Part shown: positions 27,390 through 35,868 of the stretch, one piece after another
How the letters are laid out: each line of letters starts with the position of its first letter
Numbering within the stretch: the first letter of the stretch is position 1
NCBI RefSeq assembly: GCF_900088415.1
Contig: NZ_FLLQ01000007.1
Span: 208,149-272,148 of the forward strand
Direction of reading: 5' to 3'
Origin: Vibrio mediterranei
GTDB lineage: Bacteria > Pseudomonadota > Gammaproteobacteria > Enterobacterales > Vibrionaceae
Length of the DNA: 64,000 nucleotides
Position numbers and translations under genes: made by a program
Notes under the pieces: model-generated
What the model was told of the DNA's origin: nothing
Seen by the model: only the letters and a program-made list of their open reading frames with translations
Databases searched by the model: none

Positions 27390-28670
27390 TTATTGCCCCA
27401 TTGATTGCCCCATCAAGAGCGGCAAGAAAAGTGCAACTAGTGGAATTTTCTGGCCATTGGCAAATACCAGTTGACCGCCTTCAATATCAGCCTTCATTTG
27501 ATAGCCTGCATCTTGTTGCGTCACCATCTCCATCACTACCAATTCATCAATACCTTGAGCAAGCATCGGGTTAACATTCACCATGCCTTCTGACATATAC
27601 GCGTTCATGTTACCAGTCAGCGCTGGCATCACCACACTTGGATCACGTGATACATTTTCAGTCCCTTCAGGCACTTTTAGTAGCCAGTTAGATTTGAACT
27701 CATCGTCCGCTACTTTGAAGTGCATGTCGTTCATCGCAACGTTAAAGCCACGCGCAAACAACGTCTCAATCAAAGGGGCTAAAGTAGTAATATCTGCTTG
27801 CGCGATAGTTGGATTAGTTTGATACAAGTCGACCAGCCCTTCGAATGATTTTCTATCTAGCGAGGTTAGCGCAAAGTCGACCTTGAGGTCGCTCAGTTGA
27901 CCACCATCCGGATAGGTCATATTGCTCATACTGAATATGTGTTGGGTATCAATGCGATCCGCTTCAGAATCAAAAGACGATTTGAAGGTGTAGCCAAGAT
28001 CATCAATATTCAAAATGCTAGTATGCATTTCATCGAGAATGGTGAAGTTTTTTAACATCACACTCTGATCACCAAGCCAAAAACCTTGCTCTTTTTTCCC
28101 AACACCATTTGCAGACAAGTCTGTTAATGTCAGTTGTTCACCGTTTTCAAAATCCAATTGAATCGAAGGGATATTAGCATTGAACGTCAACTGACCTAGA
28201 ACGGTTGCAGTACCTGTTGCCACTGACGGAGAAATAGACATGCTAACTTTCTGTGCATCATCTCCTTGATAACTCCAACTATCGAGTGACAATTCAAATT
28301 CAGTATTACCATTCAGCTGCGTCACTGTTTTTAACGCGAGAGGGAAATCAGGATAATTCTGGATATGCGAGTTCGCTGTTAAGCTGAATAAACCGTGACT
28401 AATTTCACTTTGAACCACAATTTCTGTGGGCAAACCATCCACTTCTAACTGTTCTTTCAGAACAGGATCGTTAACTTGGTAGCGTGTTTCTACGTTAGAA
28501 GAAAGGTAACCGCGATCGTAGGTTACAATCTCTGCTGTAACACCTTCGTTGTTTAGTTGCTCTACACCATCCTCAACAACTTGTTGCCCGATATGTCCAA
28601 CAGCCAGTGGCCAACATAAAACAAGCGCTACTGCACCGCCGATTGCGCCATATTTTTTCAATTGATTCAT
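27390..28670 (-). CDS. DUF945 (YdgA-like) periplasmic protein
   Basis: A 426-residue protein with an N-terminal signal anchor (GAIGGAVALVLCWPLAVGHIGQ). Its long beta-rich body matches the DUF945/YdgA family, including VTYDRGYLSSNVETRY near residue 50. Its role is unknown; YdgA is an abundant inner-membrane/periplasmic protein in E. coli. It is transcribed alone, divergent from the histidine kinase gene. Confidence 0.8.
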   Translation of the reverse strand: MNQLKKYGAIGGAVALVLCWPLAVGHIGQQVVEDGVEQLNNEGVTAEIVTYDRGYLSSNVETRYQVNDPVLKEQLEVDGLPTEIVVQSEISHGLFSLTANSHIQNYPDFPLALKTVTQLNGNTEFELSLDSWSYQGDDAQKVSMSISPSVATGTATVLGQLTFNANIPSIQLDFENGEQLTLTDLSANGVGKKEQGFWLGDQSVMLKNFTILDEMHTSILNIDDLGYTFKSSFDSEADRIDTQHIFSMSNMTYPDGGQLSDLKVDFALTSLDRKSFEGLVDLYQTNPTIAQADITTLAPLIETLFARGFNVAMNDMHFKVADDEFKSNWLLKVPEGTENVSRDPSVVMPALTGNMNAYMSEGMVNVNPMLAQGIDELVVMEMVTQQDAGYQMKADIEGGQLVFANGQKIPLVALFLPLLMGQSMGQ

Positions 28671-28817
28671 AGAGTATTTAAGACATTTTGTGAAGTATAT
28701 TTCATTCAGTCTAACTCAAGTCGCTAGGATCTCCAATCTCATACCTAGTTCTCATAACCCCATGCTTTTTATTGATATATTAAAATTACTGTTGAGAGAA
28801 TCGAATAGCGCAGGTTC

Positions 28818-30770
28818 ATGACAAAGCGAAATCAATACGCCGTACTCTGTTTAGACAATGATCTGATTAATTTGGACACTCTGGATACTGAGCTGTCTCT
28901 CTATCAGTCACACTTTGATATTCATCTGGTGACGTCCATCAGTGAAGGACACGAACTGTTGCAATATATCGGTGCTCAAGGGCAACAGCTGGCGATGGTA
29001 ATTGCCAGACATAGTCGTCTTTTCGATGGTGGAGAGTTTCTTATTCAGCTAGAACAAACTCTTCATGCTCAATCAGCGCGAAAGATACTGGTGAGCCGAA
29101 CTAACTTCCAAGACGTTCAAGCGATTTTAAATGCCGTCAACGAAGGACGACTAGACCACTGCCTTACTCTACCCTTAGAACAAAAAGAGTTACACAAAAC
29201 GGTCGTCAAAGAGCTCACTCAATTCGTTATCACTCACGAGAAAGACAACCTACTTCATTATGGCAAAGTACTCGATCAACAGAAGATTCTCCGCGCCCAC
29301 ATCGACCAAAAAATGCACTCCTACCGGGCCAGTTTTATTCACGATTTCCATGAACTATCAGACAAAGAACTCGCCGCCCAAGTCATTGAATCTCTTTTGG
29401 GATTTTTTGCCGAAAAAGACGAAACTCGTGCGGTAAGAGAGTATTCACCCGAACACCTGCTAACCGTTGAAGGCCAGCCTAACGAATTTCTGTGGTTTAT
29501 CGTCGAAGGTCAGGTGACGCTGTATAAAAAAGATGAGTTGGGTCAACAGCGTGAAGTAGTACGACACAGTCGAGGCGGTATTGTCGGCGGCATGTCTTTT
29601 GTGACTGGCGAATGCTCGTTCTCAACTGCCATGACATTGACCGGCACGCAAGTTATTAAATTAGATAGAAAAGTATTCACTCAAGTAATGCATTCTAATA
29701 CCGACTTACTGCCACTCTTTACTAACCTGTTACTGCGACATTTTAACCGACGATTACAACGTAGCATTGATACTAAGCTAGAGTTGCAGAAGACATTGGA
29801 ATCGTTGGAATCGGCCCATCAACAGCTTATAGAACAAGAAAAAATGGCGATGTTAGGGCAGCTTGTTGCAGGTGTTGCTCATGAGCTAAACAACCCAGTT
29901 TCTGCGATTTTGAGAGGTGCAGAGACCGTTTCAGAGAAAATTGATTCTATACTTAAACAAAACCATGACGCATCCACTTTTGAACTCGGATTGAATGTCC
30001 TTGAGCAAGCTAGACACTCCACACCACTCTCCACCTCGGAAATAAGAGCAAGAACTAAAAAGCTTCAAGAGACGCTCAAAGAACGCCGACTAGCCAAACG
30101 ACTGGTCAATCTCAACTTACAAGGTAATGAACAGCTTTTAGCGCAAGCAACACAGTCACCAGATAAGCTAACGAGTGAGCTAGATAAACTTGAGAACTTT
30201 CAAGTAACCGGTGCCACCCTGCGCTCTATTCAAGTGTGTGCCCAACGAATTGCCGACATGGTCAAGAGCCTAAAAGGCTATGCGAGACCAGATAATGAAT
30301 CTTACGAATGTGTCGACTTGCATGAGGGCATCGAAGATACGTTAGTCATTTTTGAGAACCGACTAAAACGGCACTCTCTCATTAAAGAGTATGGAAAGCT
30401 CCAACCGGTACTTTGCAAACCCATTGCCTTGCAGCAAGTATGGACCAACCTTATTTCTAACGCGCTAGACGCACTCCCTGAAAAAGGGCAGCTGACGATT
30501 CGGACTGACTGCATCGCTCGGGAAGGTTCGTTATATAACATGTATCAGTTTATCGACAATGGTGCTGGCATTCCTCGCGATCAACTTGAGTCGATATTCG
30601 AACTTAATTTCACTACCAAGAAAGAAGGCAACTTCGGGCTGGGTATCGGTCTTTCCGTTTGCCAACAAATTTTGAACCAACATAAAGGCTGGATAGAAGT
30701 CGACTCTGAAGTTGGTGTTTATACCAATATGTCTGTACTCATCCCTGTCGACAACGATGACAAATTATAA
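28818..30770 (+). CDS. Soluble histidine kinase with degenerate receiver and cyclic-nucleotide-binding domain
   Basis: 650 residues, no membrane segment. Order: degenerate receiver (5-125), connecting tail, cNMP-binding-like domain (about 200-310, with FIVEGQVTLYKKD and GGIVGGMSF), coiled coil, H-box VAHELNNP with His355, a long inserted helical stretch (about 365-470), then ATPase motifs NLISNALDALPEKG, DNGAGIP and GLGIGLSV. In the receiver the phosphoacceptor Asp is replaced by Arg64 and the conserved Lys by Leu118, so it cannot be phosphorylated normally. It and its tail align with the response regulator encoded 11 bases downstream, so the pair forms one system. Confidence 0.88.
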   Translation: MTKRNQYAVLCLDNDLINLDTLDTELSLYQSHFDIHLVTSISEGHELLQYIGAQGQQLAMVIARHSRLFDGGEFLIQLEQTLHAQSARKILVSRTNFQDVQAILNAVNEGRLDHCLTLPLEQKELHKTVVKELTQFVITHEKDNLLHYGKVLDQQKILRAHIDQKMHSYRASFIHDFHELSDKELAAQVIESLLGFFAEKDETRAVREYSPEHLLTVEGQPNEFLWFIVEGQVTLYKKDELGQQREVVRHSRGGIVGGMSFVTGECSFSTAMTLTGTQVIKLDRKVFTQVMHSNTDLLPLFTNLLLRHFNRRLQRSIDTKLELQKTLESLESAHQQLIEQEKMAMLGQLVAGVAHELNNPVSAILRGAETVSEKIDSILKQNHDASTFELGLNVLEQARHSTPLSTSEIRARTKKLQETLKERRLAKRLVNLNLQGNEQLLAQATQSPDKLTSELDKLENFQVTGATLRSIQVCAQRIADMVKSLKGYARPDNESYECVDLHEGIEDTLVIFENRLKRHSLIKEYGKLQPVLCKPIALQQVWTNLISNALDALPEKGQLTIRTDCIAREGSLYNMYQFIDNGAGIPRDQLESIFELNFTTKKEGNFGLGIGLSVCQQILNQHKGWIEVDSEVGVYTNMSVLIPVDNDDKL

Positions 30771-30781
30771 GGAGTATTACG

Positions 30782-31279
30782 ATGAGCGAATACCTAATCC
30801 TATGTGTAGATGATGAACGAGAAGTGTTGGACAGTGTTCTACAGGACCTCGATGATTATGAAGAGCATTTTGTTGTCGAAGGTGCTGAATCAGTTGATGA
30901 AGCGAGAGAAGTGATTCAAGAACACGCTAAAGATGGAACAAGACTGGCACTGATTCTCTGCGACCACATCATGCCAGAACAAACAGGCGTCAGCTTCCTT
31001 ATCGAGCTTAGTGAAAATGAAGAGTTCAAGCACTGCCGTAAGGTACTACTCACAGGGCAAGCTGGTCACGAAGATACAATAGAGGCGGTCAATCACGCCT
31101 GTCTCGACTTCTACATTAGTAAACCATGGAAAGGCGATCACCTGAGAGAAGTCGTTAAACAGCAGCTTACTGATTTTGTGATAGAACACGATAAAAACCT
31201 CGCCCCTTGGGGACGAATCTTAGATACAGAACGGATTTTTAAGGCCCTATCAGATAATCGAATGAGCTTTGGCGAATAA
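30782..31279 (+). CDS. Single-domain response regulator with C-terminal tail
   Basis: A 165-residue receiver protein. Acidic residues VDDE (9-12), phosphoacceptor Asp61 in CDHIMP, Thr91 in LLTGQAG and Lys114 in SKPW are intact. The tail (LTDFVIEHDKNLAPWGRILDTERIF) has no DNA-binding or enzymatic domain and resembles the same segment in the upstream kinase. AAGGAG lies before the start, and the gap to the kinase gene is 11 bases. Its output is probably protein-protein contact. Confidence 0.9.
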   Translation: MSEYLILCVDDEREVLDSVLQDLDDYEEHFVVEGAESVDEAREVIQEHAKDGTRLALILCDHIMPEQTGVSFLIELSENEEFKHCRKVLLTGQAGHEDTIEAVNHACLDFYISKPWKGDHLREVVKQQLTDFVIEHDKNLAPWGRILDTERIFKALSDNRMSFGE

Positions 31280-31589
31280 CCGAGTTTCATCCCAAATACC
31301 ATTTCTGTGAACTATAGCTTCATAACAGACTGTAGTTGTGGGAATTATAGAGTGGCTACTCTCAGGTTTTCTGTTACTAATTCCTTACAGAATGCGGACG
31401 TTTTGATTGAAATCTGTATGACAATGTAAATTTTTGGGAATTTGCCCCCGTTAAAGACACTTTTTATTGGTGAATCAATCACAAATTGGATTATCATACC
31501 CCGATAATGATTGTCGCCATAAGCTTGATGCGACGCGCGTGCTTCTTATGGGCAAGGAATTAATTTCAACAAAAAGGTTTAGAGACACT
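31280..31589. other. Intergenic region before the outer-membrane protein gene
   Basis: 310 bp with no credible gene; an in-frame extension upstream of the next gene lacks a ribosome site. An inverted repeat ATTATC...GATAAT (31490-31508) followed by GATT resembles part of a Fur box, but the match is imperfect. Confidence 0.4.
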
Positions 31590-32135
31590 ATGCGCAAAAC
31601 TCTATTAGCCGCTCTGATGGTGATCACTTCTCAGCAGGCGTTTGCAAACCAAGAAGAACAACGAGCTACAATGAGCAACTTCAACTATGATTACGCTGAA
31701 GCTCGAATTGGTGCAAGTCCGATGACATTCGGTGCTGCAATTAGCAAGTCAATCCACCCTAACGCTCATATCGTTGGTAGCATTGATTCTAAGTTTGAAG
31801 GTGATTACGATTTTTCTGGTGGTGTTGGCTTCCACGCTCCGGTAAATAACTGGGCGGACTTTACTGGTGAAATGCTTGCTCACATTCACGACAGCGGTGA
31901 GCATCACAAAACAGATACAGGTATGGAAGTTAATCTAGGTGTGCGCCAATGGTTAGGTCCACAACTTGAGATTGGTGGTAAAGCCGGTTACCTGAACGTT
32001 GGTGATAAAGATCGTTGGATGGGTAGCGTATATGGTCGCTTCCACTCAACTGAACTATTCTCACTAGGCTTAGAGGGCCGTATCAACCATATCTATGGTG
32101 ATCAACTTATGTTTACTGCTCGCTTTGCATTCTAA
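31590..32135 (+). CDS. Small outer-membrane beta-barrel-like protein
   Basis: A 181-residue exported protein. The signal peptide is MRKTLLAALMVITSQQAFA, with cleavage at AFA/NQ. The rest alternates polar and hydrophobic residues in short strands separated by turns and ends in phenylalanine (FTARFAF), as in outer-membrane barrels. The ATG at 31590 is chosen because it begins the signal peptide; the frame extends 41 codons upstream without support. The family is not recognised beyond this. Confidence 0.75.
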   Translation: MRKTLLAALMVITSQQAFANQEEQRATMSNFNYDYAEARIGASPMTFGAAISKSIHPNAHIVGSIDSKFEGDYDFSGGVGFHAPVNNWADFTGEMLAHIHDSGEHHKTDTGMEVNLGVRQWLGPQLEIGGKAGYLNVGDKDRWMGSVYGRFHSTELFSLGLEGRINHIYGDQLMFTARFAF

Positions 32136-32155
32136 GGCTATTAGCGAACGGATCG

Positions 32156-32185
32156 AAAAAGGTCGTGCTAAGCACGACCTTTTTT
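32156..32185. terminator. Terminator between outer-membrane protein gene and tfoX
   Basis: GGTCGTGC and GCACGACC form a stem around three bases, flanked by A and T runs. It serves both convergent genes. Confidence 0.9.
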
Positions 32186-32187
32186 AT

Positions 32188-32778
32188 TTAATCGATTTCT
32201 GAGCAGTACTGTAACAGCTGCTGTTTACGGGGGTCTTGAATCAACTTCCAGTGTATTCCTTCAACCGCACCTGCGAATTTCCAAAGCAATTTTACATCCA
32301 CATCATTGCCATAGGTTCTTTTTACTTTATTGAACACTTGCGGCGCACCCAACTCCAAGAATGTTTTTACATCTTCAATGCCGGACTTCTTCACCATACG
32401 CTCGAGCGTGAGCTGCATATTCGGTAGGTCTCGAAGTCTTCTATTTTCGACAGACTTCTTACTTGAGTGTTGTTCAACAGAATTAGTAATAGAACGCTGC
32501 ACTAAGTCACTTAACATTGGTGCGCTTTCATTAAACAACGCTGTAATGTCGTAGTAATTAACAGTTGCCGTAGATTGCTTTTTAACATGCCTAAACTTTT
32601 CACAGTTTAGGTTTTGTAGCGTCTCGTCTAAAGCACAGCCACCGCGAATAAAGACTCTATCGTTACTGATAAGTGCATACATAGCACCGTCTTTAAACAG
32701 CCCTGTACCACCAAACATGGAACGCTTTTGAGAGATACCGAATTGAATTGTGTAGTTGTAAAAAGATTGCTCTATCAT
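32188..32778 (-). CDS. tfoX: TfoX, activator of natural competence
   Basis: A 196-residue protein with a TfoX N-terminal domain (SMFGGTGLFKDGAMYALISNDRVFIRGG) and C-terminal domain (LRDLPNMQLTLERMVKKSGIEDVKTFLELGA). In V. cholerae TfoX is induced by chitin and, with CRP, switches on DNA-uptake pili and type VI secretion. Position near panP and hexR fits the V. cholerae TfoX locus, not its paralogue TfoY. The upstream 374 bp could hold a long leader like the one controlled by the TfoR small RNA in V. cholerae, but I did not identify that pairing site. Confidence 0.9.
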   Translation of the reverse strand: MIEQSFYNYTIQFGISQKRSMFGGTGLFKDGAMYALISNDRVFIRGGCALDETLQNLNCEKFRHVKKQSTATVNYYDITALFNESAPMLSDLVQRSITNSVEQHSSKKSVENRRLRDLPNMQLTLERMVKKSGIEDVKTFLELGAPQVFNKVKRTYGNDVDVKLLWKFAGAVEGIHWKLIQDPRKQQLLQYCSEID

Positions 32779-33152
32779 TTCCTTTGATCCTTAATCTTTT
32801 ACCCCGATTAATACGATCACCAGAAATAGCAGCGGATAAATGCGAAAAAATATTATTTAGAGTCAGTCAATATAAGCAGCAACTGCTCTGTTTGTTTTAT
32901 ATGTAATTATAATAGTTCACAATGCAAAATAAGTCTGGCTCAACGTCACAAATGTGCGACTTAAAAGCAAAAGCTTTGCGAGTCACTTCACATGTTCTCT
33001 ATTATACAACCAATTTCATTAACAATTTTCTAATTGAATGGTGTTTCAAACGTCAAACAATTGACCTAAGACTACATTTTGGCATTTAGGTTATTGTCAA
33101 TTGTAAAGCCTGACAGGTAAACTGACCTTCTATCTCCAGCTGTCGAAATCTT
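32779..33152. promoter_or_regulatory. Divergent control region of tfoX and the HDOD gene
   Basis: 374 bp without a gene. It contains a CRP-like site (32977-32992) and an interrupted inverted repeat at 33058-33103 (CAATTGACCTAA against TTAGG-bulge-TCAATTG) just before the HDOD gene. Confidence 0.6.
32977..32992 (-). promoter_or_regulatory. CRP-like site upstream of tfoX
   Basis: Read on the minus strand: TGTGA-AGTGAC-TCGCA, one mismatch to the TGTGA-N6-TCACA core. It is 199 bases before the tfoX start and 161 before the HDOD start. Confidence 0.45.
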
Positions 33153-34076
33153 ATGAACCACTTATCTTTTTACTGGCTACCAGACAACCAACAATTATTT
33201 ATAGAAAGCTTAGAAACTGAATTTGCTGAGCTCGTAGAACAATCAATTAATACCGGAAAAATATCCCTTCCTCCAATTTCCGAAGTTGTTCTCAAGATTC
33301 AAAAACTGTGCTCCTTAGAGTCCACCGGGATTTCGGACATCGCGAATTGCCTATTGGAAGATCCTGGGCTAGCAGCCATAGTGCTCAAAGTCGCCAACTC
33401 TGTCATCTTTAATCGTGGCAATGTGACCTGTAAGGACCTGAATACAGCGGTCTCTCGCCTAGGTATCCTTCGTGTCCGAGACATTGTGACTGCCCAATCA
33501 ATCGAACTTCTTAAGCACTCTGTCAATCTGACTGAAGAATGTAAGGATGTTTTGGTACAAAGTGCAGCAGTATCAAGAGAACTGGCTGCGACCATGGTGA
33601 TGGTCACTCAAGCTTTCCAAGATCAAGCGCCGACAAGCTATCAATATCTTGAGCAAGAAAAAGCGCTACTTGTTGGCTTCCTGGCCGACATCGGACTTTT
33701 CTGCCTAGTTAACGAATATCACCTTTACTTAGAGAAAGGTAACTATCTCGACTCCAATCTCGCGATGCAAATATTCCACTCGCGCTGCCCTATTACCAGT
33801 GAGCAAGTATTAAAAACTTGGGGCTTTGACAATGATTTTATCGAAGTAGCGTCGAATCAACCGAAGTCTCTAGAGCGACCGGAAGTGTCCTATCTCGATA
33901 TAGCACGAATCGCCAATCACGTGCTGTTGTATCGAAAGCAAGACCACGAAGCATTAGAAGAACATGAAGTCGAAATAAACGTAGATGGTGCAGAAGTGCT
34001 GTATAAGTTAACGACGATGTCTGATCAGGAATTCAAAACCAAGACATCAGAAATTATCCGCTCAGCAGGAATGTAG
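33153..34076 (+). CDS. HDOD domain protein
   Basis: A 307-residue soluble protein. The HDOD domain (about residues 35-240) shows LPPISEVVLKIQKL, LLEDPGLAAIVLKVANS and TAVSRLGILRVRDIV. HDOD proteins are signalling relatives of HD phosphohydrolases that usually lack catalytic metal ligands. Partner unknown; divergent from tfoX. Confidence 0.85.
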   Translation: MNHLSFYWLPDNQQLFIESLETEFAELVEQSINTGKISLPPISEVVLKIQKLCSLESTGISDIANCLLEDPGLAAIVLKVANSVIFNRGNVTCKDLNTAVSRLGILRVRDIVTAQSIELLKHSVNLTEECKDVLVQSAAVSRELAATMVMVTQAFQDQAPTSYQYLEQEKALLVGFLADIGLFCLVNEYHLYLEKGNYLDSNLAMQIFHSRCPITSEQVLKTWGFDNDFIEVASNQPKSLERPEVSYLDIARIANHVLLYRKQDHEALEEHEVEINVDGAEVLYKLTTMSDQEFKTKTSEIIRSAGM

Positions 34077-34166
34077 GAGAGCAATCTCCTATCTCACTCT
34101 TGTTTTTGTGAAGTAAACCTCTCACAATACCGCATACGCTAATAGTAACGAAGGATCGTCGCGTCA

Positions 34167-35072
34167 ATGTTTTCAGGGATGTTGTATATTTTTACGCCGC
34201 TAGTCATCGGTTATTTTTTCTCTATTAATAATAAATCATTGCTTGAGGCATTAAATAAAGCGACCTCATGGCTGATTTACATCATCTTGTTCCTTATGGG
34301 ACTGAGCCTAGCCGCATTAGATAACTTCGGAAGCAACCTCAAGACCATTGTTACCATGACATTGGTGTTCTTTGTGTCAATCGGTGCCTGCAATTTGCTG
34401 TCTTTACCCCTGGTCGACCGTATTCTGCCACTAAAGACCGAAAATCTGACAAGTAACCTCCCCCTTTCAGCTATGGCATTAGAGTCCCTAAAGCTTATAT
34501 TAGTGGTCGGTTCAGGCTTAGTAGCCGGTCTATTGTTGCCAATAGGTTTAGGCTGGGTAGAAACTGCCAGTGAGTGGATTCTGCTCGCTCTGCTATTTTT
34601 TATCGGTATTCAATTAAGAAACAGCGGACTCACGCTAAAACAGATTCTGGTAAATAAACAAGGTATGGCGATCGCACTCATTATTGTCGTGAGTTCTCTC
34701 ATAGGTGGTGCAATTGCTGCAATGGTGCTTGATATCTCGGTCTACAAAGGTCTTGCTATGGCGTCAGGCTTTGGGTGGTATTCACTAGCAGGAATTCTAA
34801 TGGGCGATGCATTTGGACCAGTTTACGGTGGTGCATCTTTTATGATTGAACTGTTACGAGAGCTGGTTGCACTTGTCTTTATCCCATTATTAATCACCAG
34901 AAAGCCCTGTACCGCTATAGGCTATGCTGGAGCAACAGCAATGGACTTTACCCTACCCGTCATTCAAAGCACTGGTGGCGTAAGATGCGTCCCTGTCGCC
35001 ATCGTTAGTGGTTTTATTTTGAGTCTATTGGTACCAGTCATGATGTTATTTTTTGTATCACTTGCTGGTTAG
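34167..35072 (+). CDS. lysO: LysO-type lysine exporter
   Basis: A 301-residue inner-membrane protein with about eight hydrophobic helices. It aligns throughout with E. coli LysO (YbjE): MFSGMLYIFTPLVIGY, ILFLMGLSLAALDN, AMALESLKL, ALLFFIGIQLRNSGLTLKQI, AMASGFGWYSLAGIL and GATAMDFTLPVIQ. LysO exports L-lysine and toxic analogues. No lysine riboswitch or ArgP site was recognised in the short upstream gap. Confidence 0.9.
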   Translation: MFSGMLYIFTPLVIGYFFSINNKSLLEALNKATSWLIYIILFLMGLSLAALDNFGSNLKTIVTMTLVFFVSIGACNLLSLPLVDRILPLKTENLTSNLPLSAMALESLKLILVVGSGLVAGLLLPIGLGWVETASEWILLALLFFIGIQLRNSGLTLKQILVNKQGMAIALIIVVSSLIGGAIAAMVLDISVYKGLAMASGFGWYSLAGILMGDAFGPVYGGASFMIELLRELVALVFIPLLITRKPCTAIGYAGATAMDFTLPVIQSTGGVRCVPVAIVSGFILSLLVPVMMLFFVSLAG

Positions 35073-35170
35073 ATCGCAGGAAAACAGCAATTTTTCAGAT
35101 ATGCTTCGCTATCAAAACAACAATAAAGACGTATTAATAATTTAGTTAGCCCAATTCAAAGGACAATATA

Positions 35171-35683
35171 ATGAAAAAATGGCTTATCGCAGCAATGCTC
35201 GTCGGAACTTCTTTTTCCTCATTTTCAGCTGACACGCAATGCTTAGAGAAGAAATACGATGCTTATATCGATGCATCTATCCAATGGTATGATGATCTTG
35301 TTCAATTAACGACCCAGCAATATCCAGAACTTGAAAGCGTTGGACAATGGTTTCTAGATGGTCGTAAAAACCATTTTGAACTTAATCGCGAAGCCGTTCA
35401 TTACTACTTAAAGAACGAACCAACCAAAGTGGCAACCGAGCGCTCAATCGAAAGTTGGCTGCAACTAGAGCAACAAGATGTAAAAGCGCTAGCACAGCGT
35501 AACGACATGTTAGGTAAAGCTGCTGCTAAGAGCTTCGCTGATCGTCAAGCTAAACCTCATGAACAGAACTACGATCTACGTAGCGCGTTTGCTGATTTAC
35601 TCAGCCATCCAAAGAAGATCGACACTGCACTTAATAAATACAACTCGGCTATCCAAAAGGTAGAAAAAACCGAGTGTAAATAG
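35171..35683 (+). CDS. Uncharacterised periplasmic protein
   Basis: A 170-residue protein with a clear signal peptide (MKKWLIAAMLVGTSFSSFSA) and a helical, charged mature part with only two cysteines, one near each end (DTQCLEK and TECK), which may form a disulfide. The family is not recognised. It has its own ribosome site and terminator. Confidence 0.75.
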   Translation: MKKWLIAAMLVGTSFSSFSADTQCLEKKYDAYIDASIQWYDDLVQLTTQQYPELESVGQWFLDGRKNHFELNREAVHYYLKNEPTKVATERSIESWLQLEQQDVKALAQRNDMLGKAAAKSFADRQAKPHEQNYDLRSAFADLLSHPKKIDTALNKYNSAIQKVEKTECK

Positions 35684-35698
35684 TGCAGTAACAACATT

Positions 35699-35727
35699 TA
35701 AAAAAGCTGGCAAATTGCCAGCTTTTT
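35699..35727 (+). terminator. Terminator of the periplasmic protein gene
   Basis: AAAAAGCTGGCAA pairs with TTGCCAGCTTTTT almost without a loop, followed by the T run. Confidence 0.85.
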
Positions 35728-35868
35728 GCGTTTTATTTGACCATTCACACAATGCTACGCACGCAACTCCATGAAAATTAAGTTCCCATTCCAATTTTTG
35801 CGAGACTTTCACCGCTAATTGGTTTAGATTGTGCCGCTTGCAGTAACGGAATAATAGTAGATCACGGT

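Noticed and set aside
31370..31400. SOS box in the region before the outer-membrane protein
   Set aside because: CTGT and ACAG are present but 12 bases apart instead of 8.
31467..31589. N-terminal extension of the outer-membrane protein
   Set aside because: The signal peptide starts at 31590; the extension has no signal or ribosome site.
34077..34166. Lysine riboswitch before lysO
   Set aside because: The gap is only 90 bases, too short for a lysine riboswitch, and no matching motif was seen.
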